Below, piece by piece: positions 44,145 to 52,507 of a stretch of DNA of 64,000 bases; the first letter of the stretch is position 1; each line of letters opens with the position of its first letter. The stretch covers positions 1,195,314-1,259,313 of the forward strand of contig NZ_PZJV01000001.1 in assembly GCF_003206155.1 (NCBI RefSeq), given 5' to 3'. Below the pieces are notes generated by a model. The model made no database searches and was not told the DNA's origin. It saw nothing but the letters and a program-made list of their open reading frames with translations. The DNA is from Salinicola halophilus. GTDB lineage: Bacteria; Pseudomonadota; Gammaproteobacteria; Pseudomonadales; Halomonadaceae. The position numbers and the translations under genes are program-made.

Positions 44145-45128
44145 ATGGCTCGCACCACGCTCGAAGACATCGCCAGGCAAGCCGGTGTTAGTAAGATTAC
44201 GGTATCGCGAACGTTCAGCGCCCCGGAGAAGGTGCGCGCGGACACCCGAGAGCAGGTTCTGCGCGTCGCCCGTGAGCTCCATTACGCCCCAGCTTCGCAG
44301 CTCTCACGGCCCGCTGCGACTCGCACGCTGGGTCTGGTCAATCCCAACATGGGCAATCCGTTCTTCGGCCGGCTGACGCGAGAGATCACGCTGGCGGCAC
44401 GCGCACACGGCTATTCGGTACTGGCGTTCGACTCCTACGAGTCGGAGACGCTGGAAGCAGAGGCGATCGAGAAACTGATCGAGTTCTCGGTGGATGCCGT
44501 GATCCTGTCGGTGATCTCTTCGGACATCGACTATCACCCGGCGTATCTGGATCGGCTCGCGCAGGCGGGCATTCCCGTGGTGCTGGTCGACCGCGAGCTC
44601 AAGGCGCCGCACAGCGGTGGGGTCTATATCGACAATCTGGACTGCGGCTACCGGGCCGGACGCTACATGCTCGAGCGCGGTATCAAGCGGCTGCTGGCGG
44701 TCTCGGGCCCCGCCGACTCGATGGTCTCCATCGGCCGCATGTCGGGTCTGCGAGAGGCACTCGGCAGCCACGATGTGACTCTGGACGTCGTCTACAGCGA
44801 CTTCAGCTTCGAACCGGCCTATCGCGCACTGCGGGCTCATCTGGAGTCGCACGACTGGCCCCAGGGCATCGTCGGTGCCAACAATCAGATCACGCTGGCG
44901 ATTCTCAAGCTCTGCCATGAGCACGGCGTGACACCGCAGCGCAACGTGGAGATCTTCAGCGTCGACGATATCGAATACAGCGAAGTGTTCGGCCTGAATA
45001 TCCCCTGCATCCGCCACGACCTGATGGAGATCGCGCAGCAGGTGCTGCAGCTGGCGCTGTCGGCGATCGACTCCCCGGCCCGGCGCGGCTTTCGCACCGT
45101 CGTTCGCGGCGAGCTTCGCGCCGGCTAG
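44145..45128 (+). CDS. LacI-family transcriptional regulator of the polyol locus
   Basis: A 327-residue LacI/GalR-family protein. The N-terminal helix-turn-helix TLEDIARQAGVSKITVSRTF and hinge helix region (about 45-60) bind DNA. The periplasmic-binding-protein-like core contains LGLVNPNMGNPFFGRLTREI and DAVILSVISSDID. The inducer is probably the imported polyol or its keto product. The ATG at 44145 has AGGAGA upstream. It is divergent from the polyol operon, whose promoter carries a LacI-type operator. The described Pseudomonas mtl operon is controlled by an AraC-type MtlR instead, so this regulator is a different solution. Confidence 0.93.
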   Translation: MARTTLEDIARQAGVSKITVSRTFSAPEKVRADTREQVLRVARELHYAPASQLSRPAATRTLGLVNPNMGNPFFGRLTREITLAARAHGYSVLAFDSYESETLEAEAIEKLIEFSVDAVILSVISSDIDYHPAYLDRLAQAGIPVVLVDRELKAPHSGGVYIDNLDCGYRAGRYMLERGIKRLLAVSGPADSMVSIGRMSGLREALGSHDVTLDVVYSDFSFEPAYRALRAHLESHDWPQGIVGANNQITLAILKLCHEHGVTPQRNVEIFSVDDIEYSEVFGLNIPCIRHDLMEIAQQVLQLALSAIDSPARRGFRTVVRGELRAG

Positions 45129-45140
45129 CAGGCTAGCCGG
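45121..45140. terminator. Bidirectional hairpin containing both stop codons
   Basis: CCGGCTAG (45121-45128) pairs with CTAGCCGG (45133-45140) around CAGG. The TAG stop of the LacI gene (45126-45128) and the TAG stop of the convergent kinase gene (complement of 45133-45135) both lie in the stem. No T-tract follows. Confidence 0.5.
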
Positions 45141-46524
45141 GTCCCTGAGGGGAGACCGGTGACGCCGGCAGCCAGACGTCCGCCGCCAGCCCGCCGATAC
45201 TGGCCTGCTCGAGGGCGAGCCGGCCCCCGTAAAGCGCCATCAGATCCTCGACGATGGCGAGCCCGAGCCCCGAACCCGCGCCGCCGGCGTCCAGTCGCGC
45301 CCCGCGGGCCAATGCCGCCTCGCTTTGCGCCGGTGTCATTCCCGGCCCATCGTCCTCGATGCGCAGCCGTACCCCTCCCTCGACGCGGTGAACCCCCAGC
45401 GTGACGCGCCCTTTTGCCCAGCGCAGGGCATTCTCGAGCAGATTGCCGGTCAGCTCCTGGAGATCCTGCGGATCGACCCGAGCCGTCGCTCGCGGATCGA
45501 TCTCGGCGGTAAAGCGCAGACCACGACGCTCGGCGAGTCGCGTCAGCCCCTGAACCACCGGGGCGATCGCTCGGTCGATGGCGACCCGCCCCGAGAAGGC
45601 CACGCCGCCGGCCGCCGAGGCGCGCGCCAGATGATGTCGCACGGCGGCGTCGATTCGCGTGAGTTCGACGTTGACGGGCTCGCGCTGTGCCGGTGGAAAG
45701 CGCTCCGCCTGGGTCTTGAGAACACTCACCGGCGTCTTCAACGCGTGGGCGAGGTTACCGGCCGCCGCGCGGCCGCGCTCGATCAGCCGCCGGTCGCGCT
45801 CGAGCACGCTGTTCATCGCCAGCGCCAGCTCCTTGAGTTCGACGGGCAGTTCGGTCTCGAGACGCTCGGCCTCGCCCTCCTCGACCGCCTGCAGATTCGC
45901 CGACATGCGTCGCAGCGGCGCCAGCCCCCAGCGCATCTGCAGCGCCATACCGGCCAGCAGCAGCACGGCAAAGGAAGCGAGCGAGAGCACCAGCAGCCGT
46001 TCGAAGCGGGCGATCTCGCGATCGAGCTCCCGGGTGGAACCCGCCAGCGACACCCGAATGACGTGCGACAGATTGGGCAACCGGATATCGCGCTCGATCA
46101 TCCGCAGCGACTGATCGCGCGGTCCCTCGACGGCATAGACGTTGATACCGTCGTCGCCCGAAACGAGCGGCAGACGCTGGTCCCAGAGCGAGCGCGAGGT
46201 CAGCGTGAGAGCATCGCCGTCGGAGACCTGCCAGTACCAGCCGGAGTAGGCGCGTTCGAAGCGGGCGTCGCCCAGTGAACGGTTGAGCTTGAGCTGCTGC
46301 GCGGCATGATCGATCTGGATTCCCGCCAGCAGCGCGTTGAGCTGTGACTCCAGCCGGCTATCGAAGGAAGCGGTCGCCGATTGACGAAAGGTCCAGGTGA
46401 GCCCGGCACCGGCCAGCGGCAGCAGAATGATGACGAGCATCAGCGCCGCCAGCAGCAGCCGAACGCCGAGCGGGGCGAGCGTGAGGCGGGTCTTCAGACG
46501 GTTCGATAGACGGGCCCGACTCAA
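45133..46524 (-). CDS. PhoQ-like sensor histidine kinase
   Basis: A 463-residue inner-membrane kinase. Transmembrane segments are at about 21-45 and 177-198, enclosing a ~130-residue periplasmic sensor. HAMP and H-box follow: GNLAHALKTPVSVLK with His260, the PhoQ-like variant of the H-box. ATPase motifs are NLLENALRWA, DDGPGM and GSGLGLAIV. The start is a TTG at 46524 overlapping the response-regulator stop by 4 nt, so translation is coupled. Upstream on the same strand lie the regulator and a PepSY-domain protein. The signal (divalent cation, peptide or acid) is unknown. Confidence 0.9.
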   Translation of the reverse strand: MSRARLSNRLKTRLTLAPLGVRLLLAALMLVIILLPLAGAGLTWTFRQSATASFDSRLESQLNALLAGIQIDHAAQQLKLNRSLGDARFERAYSGWYWQVSDGDALTLTSRSLWDQRLPLVSGDDGINVYAVEGPRDQSLRMIERDIRLPNLSHVIRVSLAGSTRELDREIARFERLLVLSLASFAVLLLAGMALQMRWGLAPLRRMSANLQAVEEGEAERLETELPVELKELALAMNSVLERDRRLIERGRAAAGNLAHALKTPVSVLKTQAERFPPAQREPVNVELTRIDAAVRHHLARASAAGGVAFSGRVAIDRAIAPVVQGLTRLAERRGLRFTAEIDPRATARVDPQDLQELTGNLLENALRWAKGRVTLGVHRVEGGVRLRIEDDGPGMTPAQSEAALARGARLDAGGAGSGLGLAIVEDLMALYGGRLALEQASIGGLAADVWLPASPVSPQGPG

Positions 46525-47192
46525 GACTGGGCCTCGAGATCGACGAGCCGATAGCCGAGCCCGCGCAGTGTCTCGATGCGTGCGCGGCCGAACTTGCGTC
46601 GCAGCCGGCTGATCTGGACGTCGATGACGTTGGAGTCCGGTTCGTGGTCGCGGTTGTAGACGTGTTCGGCCAGTTCGGCGCGACCGACGATGCGCGGTGA
46701 GGCGTGCATCAAGTAGGAGAGTAGACGCGACTCCTGCGCGGTCAGCGTGATCGGCCGCCCGGCGAGGGTGACGCTGCCCGCGTGGGTGTCGAGGCTGAGT
46801 TCGCCGACCCGAATCACCGGATGGGCGTGCCCGTGGCTACGGCGTACCAGCGCTTTCAGCCGGAACAGGATCTCGGCGGTCTCGAAGGGTTTGACCACGT
46901 AGTCATCGGCGCCGGCGGAGAAGCCCGCGGCCTTGTCGGACCAACGCTCGCGGGCGGTCAGCACCAGTACCGGCAGGTCGATCCCATCCTCACGCCACTG
47001 CGAAAGCCAGCGCGTGCCGTCGCCATCGGGCAGCCCCAGATCGAGAATCACCGCGTCGTAGCGCTCGGTACGTACCAGAAAGTCCGCTTCGCCGCCGGTC
47101 GCGGTCGCTTCCACCAGCAACCCCGCCTCCTTGAGCGCCTCCATCAGCGCCTGGGCGAGTGCCGCGTCGTCCTCGATCAGCAGGATTTTCAT
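46521..47192 (-). CDS. PhoP-like OmpR-family response regulator
   Basis: A 223-residue regulator with receiver (1-115) and winged-helix DNA-binding domain (about 128-218). The phospho-acceptor is Asp51 in ILDLGLPDGDG. LVLTARERWSDKAAGFSAGADDYVVKPF is PhoP-like. The DNA-binding part ends EPDSNVIDVQISRLRRKFGRARIETLRGLGYRL. The ATG at 47192 opens MKILLIEDDAAL, the standard start. It overlaps the kinase gene and lies 113 nt downstream of a PepSY gene on the same strand. Targets are not visible here, though the divergent PepSY gene is a candidate. Confidence 0.92.
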   Translation of the reverse strand: MKILLIEDDAALAQALMEALKEAGLLVEATATGGEADFLVRTERYDAVILDLGLPDGDGTRWLSQWREDGIDLPVLVLTARERWSDKAAGFSAGADDYVVKPFETAEILFRLKALVRRSHGHAHPVIRVGELSLDTHAGSVTLAGRPITLTAQESRLLSYLMHASPRIVGRAELAEHVYNRDHEPDSNVIDVQISRLRRKFGRARIETLRGLGYRLVDLEAQS

Positions 47193-47305
47193 CGACCTCT
47201 TCCTTTTTGACTGCCCGGCTTCGCACCGCCCGGCTTCCACGCAGCACGGCCTCGCACTCGCACGCTACGAGAGTGAGAGAAGCGAGACGAGCCGCCCCGA
47301 CGGCG

Positions 47306-47674
47306 CTAGTCGGCGCTGGGTGCGGGTTTGCGCATCGACTGAATGTTCACACCCTCGATACTCAATAGCTCGCCGGTCCTCGCGTCGAACTCGAACGCCA
47401 CCACCTGGCCCTGGGGACCGATCATCTCGACTTCGTACTCGATGCGGCCGTCGCCAGCGTCCTGCTCCAGCTCGACCTCGAGGATCTGGCCTGCGTAGCG
47501 CGCCTCGAGCCAGTCCATGATCTCGTTGAGCCCCACGAGATTGCCCGACTTGACCTCGTGGTGCAGGTCGCGCCAGTGCGTCCCGTCGGCGCTCGCCGTC
47601 GTCGTGGCGTTGACACACGATAGCGTCAGGCCGAGCGCCACCAGAGCGGGAGGAAGAAATCGAGAGCGTTTCAT
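47306..47674 (-). CDS. PepSY-domain periplasmic protein
   Basis: A 122-residue secreted protein. An N-terminal signal peptide (MKRSRFLPPALVALGLTLSC, a possible lipid-modified Cys in LTLSC) is followed by one PepSY domain with VGLNEIMDWLEARYAGQILEVELEQ, YEVEMIGPQGQVVAFEFDARTGELLSIEG. PepSY domains are thought to bind or inhibit peptides or metals in the envelope. It is transcribed in the same direction as the PhoPQ-like pair just downstream and is divergent from a second PepSY gene. The ATG is at 47674. Confidence 0.85.
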   Translation of the reverse strand: MKRSRFLPPALVALGLTLSCVNATTTASADGTHWRDLHHEVKSGNLVGLNEIMDWLEARYAGQILEVELEQDAGDGRIEYEVEMIGPQGQVVAFEFDARTGELLSIEGVNIQSMRKPAPSAD

Positions 47675-47859
47675 GTCGCGAGTCTGGCGCAAACGCCATT
47701 AACCGTGAATGAATAGCCCGGCGCCGCTACCCCAGCGGGGACCGACATGCCGACTCGGGCCGACATGAACCTCACATGAAGCGTGCTGTCAGTTCCAGGC
47801 AAGGTCGTCGCGAGTATAACGGGCGGCACTCGTGTTGTTCATCGGTCAGGAGTCACCCC

Positions 47860-48321
47860 ATGAAATACCGTCTCTGGATGCTACCCGCCGTCGCGCTCGG
47901 CAGCGGCCTGAGCGCCGGCGCCATGGCCAACGACATTACGCTTTCCGCCCAAGATCTGGCCTCGCTGCTCAGCCAGTCGTCGGAATACGGTTTCACCCGC
48001 TACGAGAAGCTCGAGGTCGATGCCGACGACGGCGAACTCGAGGTCGAGGGCTGGCGAGAAGACGGCTGGAAACTCGACGTGAGCATGACGCTCGAAGACG
48101 GTACGCTGATGCGCGAAAGCCAGCGCAAGTCGACGCTCCCGGACTGGAGCCTGACCGGCGACGAGCTCACGGCCGCCCTCGACACCGCCCGCAGCCGCGG
48201 GCTCGAACATCTCGACGAACTCGAGGTCGATAGCGACGGTCACGTCGAGATCGAGGGTTACGATGCCGCCGGCGACGAGCTGAACGTCGACATTCATCGC
48301 GATGCGCTCACCAACCACTGA
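47860..48321 (+). CDS. PepSY-type periplasmic protein (tandem half-repeats)
   Basis: A 153-residue secreted protein. The signal peptide runs MKYRLWMLPAVALGSGLSAGAMA, then mature NDITLSAQDLAS. Two similar segments follow: GFTRYEKLEVDADDGELEVEGWREDGWKLDV and GLEHLDELEVDSDGHVEIEGYDAAGDELNV, each with an Asp-rich strand-turn-strand pattern of PepSY type. The protein is acidic. The ATG at 47860 has AGGAG 9 nt upstream. It is divergent from the first PepSY gene over a 185-nt region. A role in sensing for, or regulation by, the adjacent two-component system is inferred. Confidence 0.75.
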   Translation: MKYRLWMLPAVALGSGLSAGAMANDITLSAQDLASLLSQSSEYGFTRYEKLEVDADDGELEVEGWREDGWKLDVSMTLEDGTLMRESQRKSTLPDWSLTGDELTAALDTARSRGLEHLDELEVDSDGHVEIEGYDAAGDELNVDIHRDALTNH

Positions 48322-48459
48322 ATCGAGCAGCCATCCCCCTTTCACCGCCAGACGTCCCGCGCGACAGTGACCTGCCGTGCGGTCTAAGCTGAATGTCCGC
48401 GTACCGACGACGCCGAGCCAGCCTCGGCATCGACGACGCTACCGTCAGGGAGAGAAGTC

Positions 48460-48798
48460 ATGACCGACAACCGTCACCACAATGCCGCCTGGCAAGCCGC
48501 CGAGCGATGGCGAGAACGGGTCAACCAGACGCGTCCCCACCGCCAGATGAGCGGACTCCGCCTCGTCTTCACCTGGCTGCTGTTCGGGGCCGTGCTGATC
48601 CTCGGCACGCTGCTGGGACTGTTCTTCCTGGTGGTGGGCTGGGCGATGCTGCCCTTCCTGCGCCATCGGATGAAAAAGCGGGCCGAGCAGATGCGCGCTT
48701 CGCAGGCGAGCTATGCCGGCGGCAGCGCCGACACGCACGAAGCGCCCCACTCGCAGCGCGTACTCGACGGCGAATACGAGGTCCGCGAAAAGCGCTGA
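48460..48798 (+). CDS. Small two-helix membrane protein of unknown function
   Basis: A 112-residue protein with a long hydrophobic region LRLVFTWLLFGAVLILGTLLGLFFLVVGWAMLPFL (about 33-67), enough for one long or two short membrane helices. It is flanked by basic segments on both sides (RQMSG before, RHRMKKRAEQMR after). The C-terminal ~35 residues are polar. The pattern suggests both ends in the cytoplasm. I do not recognise a named family. The ATG at 48460 has GAGAAG upstream. It is 138 nt after the PepSY gene and convergent with a GNAT gene. Confidence 0.65.
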   Translation: MTDNRHHNAAWQAAERWRERVNQTRPHRQMSGLRLVFTWLLFGAVLILGTLLGLFFLVVGWAMLPFLRHRMKKRAEQMRASQASYAGGSADTHEAPHSQRVLDGEYEVREKR

Positions 48799-48799
48799 C

Positions 48800-49312
48800 T
48801 CAAATGAGCGTCGTTGCGTCGAAACCCGGGGCGCTCATATCGCGGGTCATCACGGTGACGACCGCGTTGCGATAGGTGAGCGTCTCCTGCGACCGCCAGC
48901 CCAGCCGGGCATAAAGCGCCTGCTGATCCGGCGTATACAGATAGCATCGCGTGACGGCGTGCGCCTCGGCCTCCCGATGGACGCGGTCGATCAACGCCGA
49001 GGCGATACCCCGCCCCCGCCAGCCCGGTAGTACCAGGACCGATGCCAGCCACGGCGACAGTGCCGGGCGAGTCGGCAGATCCGCCGACAGCAGGCTCGCC
49101 GTCCCCACCACCCGCTCGCCTCCCGCATCCCGTACGGTCGCGACGAAGACCGAAGGGACACCGCCGCTGCCGCAGCTGGCCCGCATGTGGTCGGTCCACT
49201 GCGTCAGGCTCTCTTCGGGATAGAGATAGCCCCATTCGGCGTGCGTCAAACCGGCAAGCGTCTCGAGATGAGACGAATCCGGCGTTAGCCGCGATAAGGT
49301 CCACTCCGACAT
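48800..49312 (-). CDS. GNAT-family N-acetyltransferase
   Basis: A 170-residue GNAT protein. Acetyl-CoA binding motif A is VLVLPGWRGRGIASALIDRVHREA (the R-x-x-G-x-G/A signature), preceded by GGERVVGTASLLSAD and followed by CYLYTPDQQALYARLGWR, the usual beta-strand and product-side helix. The substrate is unknown. The ATG at 49312 (MSEWTLSRL) is the natural domain start. It is divergent from a second, unrelated GNAT gene at 49421. Confidence 0.88.
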   Translation of the reverse strand: MSEWTLSRLTPDSSHLETLAGLTHAEWGYLYPEESLTQWTDHMRASCGSGGVPSVFVATVRDAGGERVVGTASLLSADLPTRPALSPWLASVLVLPGWRGRGIASALIDRVHREAEAHAVTRCYLYTPDQQALYARLGWRSQETLTYRNAVVTVMTRDMSAPGFDATTLI

Positions 49313-49420
49313 GTGGCGGCTTCCCTGGAGGTGGCTGTTACCCTGACGAAGAGACGAGCGCGGTAAGTCATTCGTTCTCGAACGGGCCCGGCCTCTCCTC
49401 TTATCACTGCAGAGCTTCGC

Positions 49421-49900
49421 ATGGCATTTCGTCGCGCCGATCGATCGGACTACCCCCGGCTCACCCAGATCTGGGAGGCCGCGACGCGCTCGTCGCATCA
49501 CTTTCTGGAAACCTACGACATCGCGGTGCTGAAGCCACTGATCGCCAGCGCCTACCTGCCGACACTCGCGCTGGTCGTCCACCTCGATGACGCGGGCGCT
49601 GCCACCGGCTTTTACGGTGTCGAGGGCACCCGGCTCGAGATGCTGTTCATCGCACCGCGCTGCCAGGGGCTGGGCATCGGCCGCGCGCTGGTCGGCCACG
49701 CCATCGCCACCCACGGCATCGAGCGGGTCGACGTCAACGAGCAGAACACACGTGCCGTCGAATTCTATCGCCGCCTGGGTTTCGAGTGCGTGAGTCGCTC
49801 CGAGACCGACGGCCAGGGGCGCCCCTTGCCGATATTGCACTTACACCTGGGCCGGCGACAGAGTCCGGAAGCCATCGGCCAAGGGTTCAGGCCTTCTTGA
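49421..49900 (+). CDS. GNAT-family N-acetyltransferase, YjaB-like
   Basis: A 159-residue GNAT protein. The N-terminus [29 protein letters not shown] and the core [24 protein letters not shown] are followed by [39 protein letters not shown]. This pattern, including VNEQN and the DGQGRPxPxLHL ending, is YjaB-like. The natural substrate is not known. The ATG is at 49421. The 3' end overlaps the convergent YjdM gene by 14 nt. Confidence 0.88.
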   Translation: MAFRRADRSDYPRLTQIWEAATRSSHHFLETYDIAVLKPLIASAYLPTLALVVHLDDAGAATGFYGVEGTRLEMLFIAPRCQGLGIGRALVGHAIATHGIERVDVNEQNTRAVEFYRRLGFECVSRSETDGQGRPLPILHLHLGRRQSPEAIGQGFRPS

Positions 49901-50228
49901 CGAACTCGGACTTGAGTTTCATCGGACCGACGCCGTCGATCTTGCAGTCGATGTCGTGATCCCCCTCGACCAATCGAATGCTCTTCACCTTGGTGCCGAC
50001 CTTCACCACCTGAGACGTGCCCTTGATCTTGAGATCCTTGATCACCGTGACGCTGTCGCCGTCGACGAGCGGCGTGCCGTTGGCGTCGGTGACGGTGTTG
50101 GCCTCCTCCTCGACGGGAGACACCGCCTCGGACGACCACTCGTGGGCGCACTCCGGGCAGACGAAGAGACTCATGTCCTGATAGGTGAATTCACCGCCAC
50201 ACTGCGGGCAGGGAGGAAGCTGGCTCAT
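49887..50228 (-). CDS. YjdM/PhnA-type zinc-ribbon protein
   Basis: A 113-residue protein. The N-terminal zinc ribbon [26 protein letters not shown] has two CxxC pairs. The C-terminal beta domain reads [59 protein letters not shown] in general form, matching YjdM (once called PhnA). Despite the old name it is not the phosphonoacetate hydrolase and has no agreed role in phosphonate use. The ATG is at 50228. It lies 108 nt upstream of nothing on its strand but just downstream of the GntR repressor gene, and may be read through from it. Confidence 0.9.
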   Translation of the reverse strand: MSQLPPCPQCGGEFTYQDMSLFVCPECAHEWSSEAVSPVEEEANTVTDANGTPLVDGDSVTVIKDLKIKGTSQVVKVGTKVKSIRLVEGDHDIDCKIDGVGPMKLKSEFVKKA

Positions 50229-50336
50229 GCGTTCGTCCTGACGTAGGGAAAGCCGCGCAGTCTAACCGGCCCGGCATCCACGGCCCAGTGACATTTCGGC
50301 GCGCAACGCGTCTGCCACCCACGACACGCCGACGCT

Positions 50337-51089
50337 TCAACGCCCCTTGGGCACGGCGTTCAGCGTCAGCTCGATGGCGTCGTGGCGCCAGTACTCCTCG
50401 TCGCAGTCGACGACGCGCCCGTTCTGATCGCGATTGATCCGAACGATGCGTTGCGCCGGCGTCCCCGGGGCGGCATTCAGCGCCTCCCCGGCCGGGCCGC
50501 CGAAGACCGTGGAGCCGATCTCGAACGCCACCTCGGCAATCCGCATGGCGTATTCACGCCGGTAGAGCGCGGTGAGCGAGTGCGCTTCGAGATCATGGCT
50601 GAGAACGTCGGGGAAACGATCGGGGCGCAGATGATGCTCGACGTAGAGCACTCGACGTCCGTCGATCGCGCGGACCCGAACGAGACGAAACACCGGCGCG
50701 CCGTCCTCGAGCCCCAGTCGGCGCGCGATCACGGTCGGCGCAACGATGCGGTCGGCGAAACGAAGCTCGGTGGTGGCGCGGCGCTGCTGTGACTCCACCA
50801 TTTCGTGAAACGAGAGCCCCGCCAGCAGGTCATAGCGCAGCCGAGGTGGCGCGATGAACCACCCCCGGCGGCTCTCGCGGTAGACCAGCCCCTCGCTCTC
50901 CAGCTGGCCCAGCGCTTCGCGCAGCGTAATGCGCGTGGTGACGAGCGCCTGCATCAGTTGGCGCTCGGCGGGCAGCTTCGCCACGCCGCCGGCGCGCAGC
51001 CTCTCGATGCGCTCGACCAGCGCCTGGCGTAGCTGAGAGACCCGCGACGGCGGCGCGCTCATGGCTTCGGTGCTGCCGGTCGGGTCCAT
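50337..51089 (-). CDS. HutC/GntR-family repressor with UTRA domain
   Basis: A 250-residue regulator. The GntR winged helix is at about 14-80 (KLPAERQLMQALVTTRITLREALGQLESEGLVYRESRRGWFI). A UTRA ligand-binding domain follows (about 95-245) with PVFRLVRVRAIDGRRVLYVEHHLRPDRFP and RIVRINRDQNGRVVDCDEEYWRHD. HutC-type repressors with UTRA domains include PhnF, DasR/NagR and HutC, which bind sugar phosphates, phosphonates or similar ligands. The ATG at 51089 has AAAGGGCG upstream and is followed closely by an operator. It is divergent from the five-gene ABC operon it probably controls; a role in 2-aminoethylphosphonate-like uptake is inferred. Confidence 0.87.
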   Translation of the reverse strand: MDPTGSTEAMSAPPSRVSQLRQALVERIERLRAGGVAKLPAERQLMQALVTTRITLREALGQLESEGLVYRESRRGWFIAPPRLRYDLLAGLSFHEMVESQQRRATTELRFADRIVAPTVIARRLGLEDGAPVFRLVRVRAIDGRRVLYVEHHLRPDRFPDVLSHDLEAHSLTALYRREYAMRIAEVAFEIGSTVFGGPAGEALNAAPGTPAQRIVRINRDQNGRVVDCDEEYWRHDAIELTLNAVPKGR

Positions 51090-51102
51090 ACGCGACGCCC
51101 TT

Positions 51103-51114
51103 TGGTCTAGATCA
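51103..51114. promoter_or_regulatory. Operator 1 of the HutC-type repressor
   Basis: TGGTCTAGATCA is a near-perfect palindrome matching the dre/PhnF type (PhnF: TGGTATAGACCA; DasR core: TGGTCTAGACCA). It begins at the ribosome-binding site of the repressor gene, 13 nt before its start codon, fitting autoregulation. Confidence 0.72.
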
Positions 51115-51272
51115 GAATCAGCGAACCACGCTAGCCGGCGAGTATGTCGCGCGCATGACACGCACTGCCAAGCCAGCCGCTCGAGTCAACTCGGGTCCGC
51201 CACGTTCACCGATTAGCCACGCAAGTGACACCGGCGCGTCATACGGTGAGCCTAACCTCGTCCCCACCCTGC

Positions 51273-51284
51273 TGGACTAGACCA
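51273..51284. promoter_or_regulatory. Operator 2 of the HutC-type repressor
   Basis: TGGACTAGACCA, read on the other strand TGGTCTAGTCCA, is the second copy of the same palindrome. It lies 46 nt upstream of the binding-protein start, where it could block transcription of the ABC operon. Confidence 0.72.
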
Positions 51285-51329
51285 GCCGGTGCCCGTGGTT
51301 TGCCACTTACCGTATCAGGAGTGCCCGCC

Positions 51330-52412
51330 GTGCCATCGCCCCGCCATCCTCTCGCCTCGCTCTCGTCGGCCGCTCTGCTCGGCCTCTGCCTCGCCGCCGG
51401 CCCGGTCGCGGCCGACACCTCCGATCAGCAGTCGCTCATCGACGCCGCGCAGCAGGAAGGGCGCGTCGACAGCGTCGGCATGCCCGACAGCTGGGCCAAC
51501 TGGAAAGATACCTGGGCGGATCTGCAGCAAGGCTACGGCCTGGAACACAGCGACACCGACATGAGCTCGGCCGAGGAGATCGCCAAGTTCAAGGCGGAGG
51601 GCGAGAACGCCAGCGCGGACATCGGCGATGTCGGTATCGCGTTCGGGCCGATCGCTGTTCAGCAGGGCGTCACCCAGCCCTACAAGCCGACCACCTGGGA
51701 CCAGATTCCCGACTGGGCCAAGGACGCCGACGGCCACTGGATGCTCGCCTATACCGGCACCATCGCGATGATGATCAACACGGATCTCGTGGCCGAGGAG
51801 GCGCGCCCGCACGCCTTCTCCGACCTGCTCGAGGGCGACTACAACGTGGCGGTAGGTCCTGTCGGCCAAGGCGCGCAGAACAACAGCGCCGTACTCGCCG
51901 CCGCTTACGCCCGCGGCGGTAACGAGAGCGACCTCCAGCCGGGCCTCGAGCTATTCGCGGAGTTGGCCAAACAGGGACGCCTCTCCCTGGCCGACCCCAA
52001 CATCGCGGCCTTCGAGAAGGGCGAGGTCGAGGTCGGGCTGCTATGGGACTTCAACGCGCTGAACTACCGCGATCAGATCGACCCCGAGCGCTTCGAGGTG
52101 GTCATACCGTCGGACGCCTCGGTGATCTCCGGCTACTCGACGATCATCAACAAGCACGCCCAACACCCCAACGCCGCCAAGCTGGCGCGTGAGTACATTC
52201 TCTCCGACGAAGGGCAGGCGAATCTCGCCAAGGGGTATGCGCGCCCCATTCGCGCCGAGTACCTGACGTTCGACGACAGCATCGCCGCCAAGCTGCTGCC
52301 GGACAGCGAATACGCCAACGCTCGTCCCATCGAGGACTTCGACGCTTGGGAAGCGAGTGCCCACCGGCTGCCGCAGCTCTGGCAGTCCGAAGTGCTGATG
52401 CATCAGCGCTGA
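51330..52412 (+). CDS. ABC substrate-binding protein (phosphonate/phosphoester-type, inferred)
   Basis: A 360-residue periplasmic binding protein. The signal peptide ends near LAAGPVAA and the mature chain starts DTSDQQSLIDAAQQEGRVDS. VGIAFGPIAVQQGVTQPYKPTTWDQIPDW and YTGTIAMMINTDLV, then GYSTIINKHAQHPNAAKLAREYIL, fit the iron/polyamine/2-aminoethylphosphonate group of binding proteins (type 2 fold). The ligand cannot be read from sequence. The start is a GTG at 51330 with AGGAG 8 nt upstream; the frame is open before it. It is first in a tightly packed operon with a cytoplasmic hydrolase, two permeases and an ATPase. Confidence 0.85.
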   Translation: MPSPRHPLASLSSAALLGLCLAAGPVAADTSDQQSLIDAAQQEGRVDSVGMPDSWANWKDTWADLQQGYGLEHSDTDMSSAEEIAKFKAEGENASADIGDVGIAFGPIAVQQGVTQPYKPTTWDQIPDWAKDADGHWMLAYTGTIAMMINTDLVAEEARPHAFSDLLEGDYNVAVGPVGQGAQNNSAVLAAAYARGGNESDLQPGLELFAELAKQGRLSLADPNIAAFEKGEVEVGLLWDFNALNYRDQIDPERFEVVIPSDASVISGYSTIINKHAQHPNAAKLAREYILSDEGQANLAKGYARPIRAEYLTFDDSIAAKLLPDSEYANARPIEDFDAWEASAHRLPQLWQSEVLMHQR

Positions 52413-52507
52413 GCCGCTTGGCCGCCGAAATCGGCACTTCTCGGCCCGTTTCGGCACACCGTTTTATCGCCCACGCCGCCCCAGCCGGGGCGGCAGGAGT
52501 CACTCTC

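Noticed and set aside
49887-50228. Naming the zinc-ribbon gene phnA and using it as proof of phosphonate use
   Set aside because: The YjdM/PhnA zinc-ribbon family is distinct from phosphonoacetate hydrolase and has no shown role in phosphonate metabolism.
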